Part shown: in pieces, positions 31,765 to 37,261 of the stretch | Position numbering within the stretch: position 1 is the stretch's first letter | Layout of the letters: each line of letters starts with the position of its first letter | Origin: Xanthobacteraceae bacterium | GTDB taxonomy: Bacteria; Pseudomonadota; Alphaproteobacteria; Rhizobiales; Xanthobacteraceae | Assembly: GCA_028282095.1 (NCBI GenBank) | Contig: JANQIP010000187.1 | Coordinates: 1-37,261, forward strand | Direction of reading: 5' to 3' | DNA: 37,261 bases | Program-made: the position numbers and the translations under genes | The notes under the pieces: generated by a model | Told to the model about the DNA's origin: nothing | What the model saw: only the letters and a program-made list of their open reading frames with translations | Database searches by the model: none

Positions 31765-32787
31765 TTACCCCGCGGCTGCGGTCGCGCCCATCATACGGGA
31801 AAACGTGATTCGCGCCTCGGCAAGATCGACCGGATCGGCCTTGCGGCGGGTGGCAAGCGCGCGCTCCGCCCGCTTAGCCGCCAGTCCCGACAACTCGCAG
31901 GCGCCCGCCGCGACTTCCTCCATCTCCGTGAGATCCCCGTTGCAATGGAGGGCGAGGTCGCAGCCTGCCGCCAGAGCCTGCCGGGTACGCTCGGCGATAC
32001 GGCCGGTCAGCGCGCCCATCGACACGTCGTCGCTCATCAACGCCCCGGAAAAGCCGATCGATCCGCGGATCACATCATTGACGATGGTCGGGGACAATGT
32101 CGCCGGCCATTGCGGATCGATCGCGGTGAACATCACATGCGCGGTCATGCCGAATGGCAGATGCGCGAGGCGGCGAAAGGCCTCGAAATCGGTGGCTTCG
32201 AGGGCATCGCGCGGGGCGGCGACGACGGGCAGGTCGAAATGGCTGTCGCAAGCCGCCCGGCCGTGTCCCGGCAGGTGCTTGAGCACCGGAAGCACGCCGC
32301 CCTCGATCAACCCGCTCGCGATCGCATCGGCGATCTGCGCGACCTTGTCGGGCGAATCGCCATAGGCGCGATCGCCGATCACCGGATCGGCGCCGGACGT
32401 CGGGACGTCGGCGACCGGCAGGCAGTTCACGTTGATGCCGAGGATTGCGAGATCGGCTGCGATCAGCCGGGCGCCGAGCCGCGCCGCGGCAAGCCCGAGG
32501 GCGGGATCCCGATCGAAAAGCCAGCCGTAATGTGCGCCCGACGGATAGGTGCGCCAATAAGGCGGCCCAAGCCGCTGCACCCGGCCGCCCTCCTGGTCGA
32601 TCAGGACGGCCGCTTCGTAGCCGAGGGCGTCGAAAAATTCATCTATCAGGACAGATACTTGGCGTGGAGTTTCGATGTTGCGCTCGAACAGAATCAGCCC
32701 CCACGGCCTCGCCTTCCGCAAGAAGCTTCGCTCATTCGGCGTGACGCGCAGGCCCGAAAGCCCGGTGATGAAGGCACGAATCGTCAT
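31765..32787 (-). CDS. nagZ: Beta-N-acetylglucosaminidase NagZ
   Basis: This glycoside hydrolase family 3 enzyme removes GlcNAc from muropeptides in the cytoplasm during cell-wall recycling. At 340 residues it has the usual length. Family parts are LILFERNIETPRQV, AVLIDQEGGRVQRL (Asp64), VLKHLPGHGRAACDSH with the general acid/base loop, and GALMSDDVSMGAL with the nucleophile Asp. GGGAG directly precedes ATG 32787. It heads the minus-strand block and shares a probable transcript with scpA (seven bases apart). No anhMurNAc kinase gene is nearby. Confidence 0.96.
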   Translation of the reverse strand: MTIRAFITGLSGLRVTPNERSFLRKARPWGLILFERNIETPRQVSVLIDEFFDALGYEAAVLIDQEGGRVQRLGPPYWRTYPSGAHYGWLFDRDPALGLAAARLGARLIAADLAILGINVNCLPVADVPTSGADPVIGDRAYGDSPDKVAQIADAIASGLIEGGVLPVLKHLPGHGRAACDSHFDLPVVAAPRDALEATDFEAFRRLAHLPFGMTAHVMFTAIDPQWPATLSPTIVNDVIRGSIGFSGALMSDDVSMGALTGRIAERTRQALAAGCDLALHCNGDLTEMEEVAAGACELSGLAAKRAERALATRRKADPVDLAEARITFSRMMGATAAAG

Positions 32788-32871
32788 CTCCCGATTAGGC
32801 CTAACCTACCGGCAAGGTCAACGCGGTTGGCCAGCCCGTTGGTTCCGCCGAAATCCGACGCGTTGTGCAAG

Positions 32872-34017
32872 CTATACGCCAGGGTCGGCTCTACCTTCCG
32901 CGCCTGCAAGCAGGCGCGCGCGCAAATCCTCGCTGACCGGCCACGCCGCGACCCTCTCGCTCAGGCTCCGCGCCGACGGCGACGAAACGCCTGTGCCGCC
33001 AAAAAACCGCGGCGCGGCTGAGGGGGTGACCGCCGCGCCGTCGTGCTCAAAGACCCGGCGGGCGGCAAGATGCGGGTGAAACGGCGTCTCCTCGATGCTG
33101 AGCACCGGCGAAAGGCAGGCCTCCGGATCATCGATCGCAGGCTGCCATTCGGCAAGCGTGCGGCCAGCGATCACCGCCGCAATCTGCTCGCGCATTGCCG
33201 GCCAGCGGGCCCGGTCCATCTGTTCGTCGAACAAAGGATCGGTGAGCCCGAGCGCGCGGCGGAAGGCGGCATAGAACCGGGGCTCGATCGCGCCAGCGGC
33301 AAGGAAGCGGTGATCGCGCGTCGCATAGCAGCGGTAGAATGGGGCGGCGCCATCGATCAGATTATCGCCGCGGCCGGCCGACCACATCCCGGCATTGCGC
33401 CAGCCGCAGACCAACGCCATCAGCACAGCCGTGCCGTCGATCATGGCGGCATCGACGACCTGCCCCCTCCCCGTCCGCACCGCCTGTAGATGCGCGGCGA
33501 CCACGCCGAAGGCAAGCATCAGGCTGCCCCCGGCGAAATCGGCGACGAGGTTGAGCGGCGGTGCCGGCGGCCGGTCGGGTTCGCCCATTGCATGGAGCGC
33601 ACCGGAAAGCGCGAGGAAATTGATGTCGTGGCCGGGCTGTTGCGCCAATGGTCCGCTTTGGCCGTATCCGGTGACCCGGCCATAAACGAGGCGCGGGTTG
33701 TCTGCAAAGCACGCGTCGGGGCCGAGGCCGAACCGCTCCATCACGCCGGGCCGGTAGCCCTCGATCAGAATGTCGGCAGCGCGGATCAGCGCGTGCGCAT
33801 GGGCAAGGTCCGCCGGCGCCTTGAGGTCGAGCGCGATATTGAGCCGGTTACGCAAGAGCAGATCATGCTCGCCGGCATCGAGCATGTCCGGCTGGCCGCC
33901 GGGGCGCGCGATACGCACGACCGAGGCGCCGTGGTGAGCGAGCATCATCGCGCAGAACGGCGCAGGACCGATCGCGTCGAACTCGACAACCCGCACACCG
34001 TCAAGCACGCCGCTCAC
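32872..34017 (-). CDS. Alpha-methylacyl-CoA racemase-like protein (CaiB/BaiF family)
   Basis: This 381-residue family III CoA-transferase-fold protein most resembles alpha-methylacyl-CoA racemases, which epimerise the 2-methyl centre of branched acyl-CoAs. The catalytic pair is in place: His130 in QPGHDINFLALSGALH and Asp160 in NLVADFAGGSLML, 30 residues apart as in the characterised enzyme. Other family parts are MLAHHGASVVRIARPG, NIALDLKAP, YRPGVMERFGLGP and VYGRVTGYGQSGPLAQ. Its start overlaps the stop of the BtuF-like gene by four bases, so they are translated together. The biological partner is unclear. Confidence 0.9.
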   Translation of the reverse strand: MSGVLDGVRVVEFDAIGPAPFCAMMLAHHGASVVRIARPGGQPDMLDAGEHDLLLRNRLNIALDLKAPADLAHAHALIRAADILIEGYRPGVMERFGLGPDACFADNPRLVYGRVTGYGQSGPLAQQPGHDINFLALSGALHAMGEPDRPPAPPLNLVADFAGGSLMLAFGVVAAHLQAVRTGRGQVVDAAMIDGTAVLMALVCGWRNAGMWSAGRGDNLIDGAAPFYRCYATRDHRFLAAGAIEPRFYAAFRRALGLTDPLFDEQMDRARWPAMREQIAAVIAGRTLAEWQPAIDDPEACLSPVLSIEETPFHPHLAARRVFEHDGAAVTPSAAPRFFGGTGVSSPSARSLSERVAAWPVSEDLRARLLAGAEGRADPGV

Positions 34018-34802
34018 GCCGCCGCCTCCCCGAACTCCGCGATGATCTCACAGAGCGCATCAAGCCCGTCAGTTATGGCGGCCGGGCCGGGCTGGAGGAT
34101 GAGGGTCGAGTGGATCTCGCGCAGCCGCCCGTTCCGCACCGCCGGGATCGCTTCAAACCCCGGCCGCGCCTCGACCTGGGCGGGGACGAATTTTCTGCCG
34201 CACCACGAGCCGATGATGATGTCGGGTGCAGCCGCCACAACGTCTTCGGGCGTGAGGATGCGTTCCTTGGCGGCATGGTTCCGGGCGCGCTCGGAGAAGA
34301 CATCCGTGCCGCCAGCGATCTCGATCAGCTCGGAGACCCAGCGGACGCCGGCAATGATCGGCTCGTTCCATTCCTCGAAGTAAACCAGCGGCCGTTTTTG
34401 TGCGTGCCGCGCGCTGACGCTCGTAAGGCGCTGCTCGAACCCGCGGACAAGCAGCTCGGCTTTTTCCGCGACACCTATCATCGCACCGAGCATGCGGATC
34501 ATGTCCAATATGCCGGAAAGGTCGACGTGATTGAAGGCGTGAACGGCAACGCCATGGCGGATCAGTTGGGCCGCGATTTCGGCCTGCATATCGGAATAGG
34601 TCAGCACCAGGTCCGGCGACAGCGCGAGAATGCCGTCGATATCGGCATTGGTGAACTGCGATATACGCGGCTTCTCGTGGCGCACCTGGGCAGGACGCAC
34701 GGCAAAGCCGGAGACGCCGACGATGCGCGCATCCTCGCCGAGAAGATAGAGCGTCTCGACGGTCTCCTCGGTCAGGCAGACGATCCGTTGCGGGGGAAAC
34801 AC
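34014..34802 (-). CDS. Cobalamin-binding (BtuF-like) helical-backbone binding protein
   Basis: This 262-residue protein has the helical-backbone binding fold of BtuF and siderophore-binding proteins. GTG 34802 is chosen because AAGGAGGA lies six bases upstream; the ATG at 34868 has no such site. The product opens with FPPQRIVCLTEETVETLYLLGE, the usual first strand, with no signal peptide, unlike classical BtuF. Further family parts are DARIVGVSGFAVRP, ILALSPDLVLTYSDMQAEI, VSELIEIAGGTDVF and DVVAAAPDIIIGSWCG. It overlaps the racemase-like gene by four bases. No permease or ATPase gene is nearby. Cytoplasmic location and ligand are both unproven. Confidence 0.85.
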   Translation of the reverse strand: MFPPQRIVCLTEETVETLYLLGEDARIVGVSGFAVRPAQVRHEKPRISQFTNADIDGILALSPDLVLTYSDMQAEIAAQLIRHGVAVHAFNHVDLSGILDMIRMLGAMIGVAEKAELLVRGFEQRLTSVSARHAQKRPLVYFEEWNEPIIAGVRWVSELIEIAGGTDVFSERARNHAAKERILTPEDVVAAAPDIIIGSWCGRKFVPAQVEARPGFEAIPAVRNGRLREIHSTLILQPGPAAITDGLDALCEIIAEFGEAAA

Positions 34803-34808
34803 GCGTTG

Positions 34809-34816
34809 TCCTCCTT
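34809..34816 (-). promoter_or_regulatory. Ribosome-binding site deciding a GTG start
   Basis: AAGGAGGA on the minus strand lies six bases before GTG 34802. It supports the GTG over the frame-opening ATG at 34868. Confidence 0.75.
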
Positions 34817-35293
34817 CACACGAATGCACCAAAAAACGGACGCACGAAGCGCGTCCCGCGCTTATCATGAGCAGTCGCGCCGAAGGCCGGCCTTCGTTGC
34901 GACCCTACCCTTGTCCGATTCGTATCTCGCTTCGCCGATCGCGCCGACCTCTTCCCGGCGCGCGCGGCAAAGTCCAGAATATTCGCGCGGTTGCACACGA
35001 AGTCGCAACCTGTAATCTCGGGACACCCGACGATTCCGCATTGAATACGGCGTATGCAGCAAAAGTTCTCTTCATCGAACACGGTGCCTGCGGGAATGCA
35101 GTTCTCATCCTCCCCCGCCTGCGGGGGAGGTCGGCGAAGCAAGCTTGCGCAGCCTGCGCAGGCTTGGCTGCGTGCTCGCCGGGAGGGGGCGCCTTTTTGC
35201 GGATGCGCGGGACTACAATTTTCGTTTTCTGAGAGTGACCGCATCGTATCAACCTGAGCGAAAAACGCTCCAACCCCAATCAATGGATCGCAC
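34817..35293. other. Divergent intergenic region with a RIME-type hairpin
   Basis: This gap separates the BtuF-like gene and the MDR gene. CCTCCCCCGC...GCGGGGGAGG at 35109-35130 is a perfect hairpin followed by TCGGCGAAGC, as in RIME-type elements; the second RIME hairpin is not seen. TGCGCAGCCTGCGCA follows at about 35147. Both promoters should lie here, but none was identified. Confidence 0.55.
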
Positions 35294-36301
35294 GTGAAAG
35301 TCGCTGTCGCAGAACCCCTCGGCCTTGAGCACCTGAAGATCATCGAACGGCCGGAGCCGCGGCCGGGCCCGGGCGAAGTGCTGGTGCGCCTGCGGGCGGC
35401 TTCGCTCAACTACCGCGACCTCATCGCCATCAATGGCGGCTACGGCTCGCAGCAGAAACGTGGCGACCTGATCCCGCTCTCCGATGGCGCCGGCGAGATC
35501 GTGGAGATCGGCGAAGGGGTGACGCGCTGGCGCGTCGGCGACTGCGTGGTCGGCTGCTTCTTCGCGAGCTGGCAGGGCGGGCCGCCGAACGCGCAACGCC
35601 TTGCCGCCCCGCTCGGCGGCGCGGTCGACGGCGTTGCCTGCGAATATCGCGTTTTCCACGAGGACACGATCCTGCCGATGCCGGGGCATCTCGATTTCGT
35701 TCAGGCCGCCACCTTGCCATGCGCTGCGCTCACTGCCTGGGTCGCGATCATCGAGCAGAACGCGATCAATCCGGGCCATGCCGTGCTCACGCAAGGCAGC
35801 GGCGGCGTTGCATTGTTCGCCGTCCAGATCGCAGCGCTGGTGGGCGCGACGGTCGTTGCCACATCGTCGTCTGCGGAAAAGCTCGAGCGGCTGCGAATGC
35901 TCGGTGCCCGGCACACGATCGATTACCGCGAGGATCAGAACTGGGGGCAGACGGCCTTCGACCTTACCGGCGATGGCGTCGATCTCGTGATCGACACCGG
36001 CGGCGCGCAGACCTTGTCGCAGTCCTTCCGCGCGGTGCGCGTGGGCGGATCGGTCAGCGTGATCGGCGTCCTGAGCGGCGCCAAATACGCGCTGCACGTG
36101 CCGATCCTGATCGCCAAATATATAAGGCTGCAGCCGGTCATTGTCGGCAGCCGCGACCAGTTCGCCGCCATGCTCAAGGCGTTCGAGCGCCACACCGTGA
36201 CGCCGGTGATCGACCGGGTATTTCCTTTCGCCGATCTGCATGCCGCGCTCGACTATCTCAAGGCCGGCCGCCATTTCGGCAAGGTCTGCATCGCGATCTG
36301 A
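35294..36301 (+). CDS. Zinc-free MDR-family NAD(P)-dependent oxidoreductase
   Basis: This 335-residue protein belongs to the medium-chain dehydrogenase/reductase superfamily. The GroES-like N-terminal part includes GEVLVRLRAASLNYRDL and PLSDGAGEIVEIGEGVTRW. The nucleotide-binding part has QGSGGVALFAVQIAALVGA (near residues 167-185) and later GGSVSVIGVLSG. Zinc-binding Cys/His clusters of classical alcohol dehydrogenases are absent, since DGAGEI replaces the GHExxG motif and no four-Cys lobe is visible. It should therefore be a quinone-reductase-like or enoyl-reductase-like enzyme. GTG 35294 is the start given; it lacks a clear ribosome-binding site. Substrate cannot be told. It is the only gene before the tandem repeat and tRNA. 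Confidence 0.9.
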   Translation: MKVAVAEPLGLEHLKIIERPEPRPGPGEVLVRLRAASLNYRDLIAINGGYGSQQKRGDLIPLSDGAGEIVEIGEGVTRWRVGDCVVGCFFASWQGGPPNAQRLAAPLGGAVDGVACEYRVFHEDTILPMPGHLDFVQAATLPCAALTAWVAIIEQNAINPGHAVLTQGSGGVALFAVQIAALVGATVVATSSSAEKLERLRMLGARHTIDYREDQNWGQTAFDLTGDGVDLVIDTGGAQTLSQSFRAVRVGGSVSVIGVLSGAKYALHVPILIAKYIRLQPVIVGSRDQFAAMLKAFERHTVTPVIDRVFPFADLHAALDYLKAGRHFGKVCIAI

Positions 36302-36439
36302 CCGCCTTTCTTTACTTCCGAATTCTCGATGTCCGTCCGCATCTTGCCTTCCATGACGGCAACGCAAGGCGGAGCGGCGCTGACGCCAGGCTTGCAGCAG
36401 AGGCCCTCCCCGGCCGGCCGTACCGAGCCCGGGTTGCCT
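36302..36439. other. Intergenic stretch before the tandem repeat
   Basis: No gene or repeat copy is visible between the MDR gene and the first 68-bp unit. A minus-strand frame covers it and the repeat, but has no family character. Confidence 0.4.
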
Positions 36440-36746
36440 CCGCATCGCGATCTGGCGGCGAGCCGCAATGAGACACCGTAGGCGCCAATCGACCAGTCCA
36501 AGCTGCTCCGCATCGCGATTTGGCGACGAGCTGCAGTGAGACATCGTACGCGCCAATCGACCAGTTCAAGCTGCTCCGCATCGCGATTTGGCGGCGAGCT
36601 GCAATGAGACATCGTAGGCGCCAATCAACCAGTCCAAGCTGCTCCACATCGCGATTTGGCGACGAGCTGCAATGAGACATCGTACGCGCCAATCGACCAG
36701 TTCAAGCTGCCCCGCATCGCGATTTGGCGGCGAGCTGCAATGAGAC
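36440..36746. repeat. 68-bp tandem repeat with a 136-bp higher-order period
   Basis: The landmark CCGCATCG (CCACATCG once) occurs at 36440, 36508, 36576, 36644 and 36712, exactly 68 bp apart, giving 4.5 units. Odd units carry GGCGGCG, TAGGCGCC and CAGTCC; even units carry GGCGACG, TACGCGCC and CAGTTC. The true duplicated block is therefore a 136-bp pair. Because 68 is not a multiple of three, reading frames through it shift each unit, which argues against a protein repeat. Confidence 0.92.
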
Positions 36747-36856
36747 TGGGTAGCGGCAGCAGCCCCTCCGCCGGGCGGCCGCGTTAAGGCTGGTTGGGAC
36801 AGGGCACAATTTCCGCTTTCCGCCGCGCTTGATGAAGGCTGAGCATTAGATTACGT

Positions 36857-36903
36857 CGTTGGGCTGACGATCCGGGACCGGACCCTCGGAATGGGAACGT
36901 CAG
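36857..36903. repeat. Remnant of a family B palindrome
   Basis: TTGGGCTGACGATCCGGGAC with GGACCCTCGG and GGGAAC resembles the second palindrome of family B (GGCTGACGGTCC...GGACCGTC) but has lost its CTAG ends. It lies next to the tRNA gene. Confidence 0.4.
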
Positions 36904-36904
36904 T

Positions 36905-36981
36905 GCGCTCGTAGCTCAGCCGGATAGAGCACCAGACTTCGAATCTGGGGGTCGGGAGTTCGAATCTCTCCGAGCGCGCCA
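36905..36981 (+). tRNA. tRNA-Arg (anticodon TCG)
   Basis: A full cloverleaf is visible in 77 bases. The acceptor arms are GCGCTCG and CGAGCGC. The D arm is GCTC...GAGC. The anticodon stem CCAGA/TCTGG encloses CTTCGAA, so the anticodon is TCG, reading CGA (Arg). The T arm contains GTTCGAATC. The 3' end is G followed by an encoded CCA. No integrase or attachment duplication was seen next to it. Confidence 0.95.
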
Positions 36982-37050
36982 TTTAAACACCTGACACTAA
37001 ACAAATTTCAAGATCGGGCCCCAACGGCCCCAGACCAAAACTGCCGTTTA

Positions 37051-37151
37051 GAGCATGATCCCGAAAAGTTGCAGACTTTTCGGACAAGATCATGCGGCAA
37101 AACAAAGAGAAATAGAGCGCGATCGATTCAATCTGGATGGATCGCGCTCTA
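37051..37151 (+). repeat. Family A repeat, forward, complete
   Basis: This is the cleanest copy: TAGAGCATGATCCCG opens and GATCGCGCTCTA closes, with inverted ends TAGAGC/GCTCTA. Both hairpins are intact and hairpin 2 is of the AGAGCGCGATC subtype. It lies 69 bases after the tRNA gene. The remaining 110 bases to the window end show nothing recognisable. Confidence 0.92.
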
Positions 37152-37261
37152 GTCTGGGATTTAGTCGTCTGTGAAGAATCTTGAACCCGTTGATTTTTCG
37201 CGCAAGACGGGCGTTTCCAAGTAATCGATTTTGCCGGGAAGTGTGGGTTTGGAAGGCGATT

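Noticed and set aside
35249..36556. 435-residue minus-strand frame over the MDR gene and tandem repeat
   Set aside because: It is antisense to a clear oxidoreductase, and its repeated start residues come from the 68-bp units.
36440..36746. 68-bp repeats as a CRISPR or coding repeat
   Set aside because: There are no unique spacers, and 68 bp is not a multiple of three, so no repeated protein results.
36905..37151. Integration site of a genomic island at tRNA-Arg
   Set aside because: No integrase, attachment duplication or change in gene content is seen; only a family A repeat follows, and the window ends too soon to exclude an island further on.

Overview
The window looks like chromosomal DNA from an alphaproteobacterium of the Rhizobiales/Hyphomicrobiales (Bradyrhizobium/Xanthobacter-like). 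The reasons are high GC, rhizobial-type intergenic palindromes, the order nagZ-scpA-scpB-tatA-tatB-tatC-serS-surE-pcm-nlpD-like, a Tat-exported beta-helix protein of a Rhizobiales-type family, and DUF2336, Hpt and CheY-like proteins next to each other. No transposase, phage gene or CRISPR array was found. Species cannot be decided from the sequence alone.

Layout. 1-6.3 kb holds scattered single genes: an exported Ntn amidase of the choloylglycine hydrolase family (+), an orphan branched-chain-type periplasmic binding protein (-), a Tat-signal beta-helix protein (+) and a small zinc-ribbon protein (+). They are separated by long repeat-filled gaps. 6.3-13 kb holds two large genes: a three-domain MFS/PlsC/AMP-ligase fusion for lysophospholipid re-acylation and a 953-residue autotransporter with internal 29-residue repeats. 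13-17.1 kb holds cutA (-), nadK (+), a receiver/Hpt phosphorelay pair (+) and a convergent DUF2336 gene (-). 17.8-21.4 kb holds a lytic transglycosylase (-), a MaoC hydratase/CoA-ester lyase pair (+) and a DUF815 ATPase (+).

21.5-32.8 kb is the housekeeping block on the minus strand, transcribed from nagZ through scpA, scpB, tatABC, serS, surE and pcm to a LysM/M23 lipoprotein. It covers cell-wall recycling, chromosome condensation, protein export, tRNA charging and stationary-phase survival. A single plus-strand receiver gene (24043) interrupts it. 32.9-36.3 kb holds an alpha-methylacyl-CoA racemase-like gene translationally coupled to a BtuF-like binding protein (-), and a zinc-free MDR oxidoreductase (+). 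The right end carries a 68-bp tandem repeat and tRNA-Arg(TCG).

The most striking feature is the intergenic DNA. Family A, about 100 bp with two hairpins, supplies roughly 26 copies of its first hairpin. Family B, about 120 bp with two palindromes and CTAGTG/CACTAG ends, has six good copies and one remnant. Family C and RIME-type palindromes are also present. Stems of A and B show compensatory base changes, copies abut or are tandemly duplicated, and repeat ends supply the stop codons of five genes. Several long reading frames acquire false N-terminal extensions because they read through a repeat, so gene starts here were chosen downstream of repeats.
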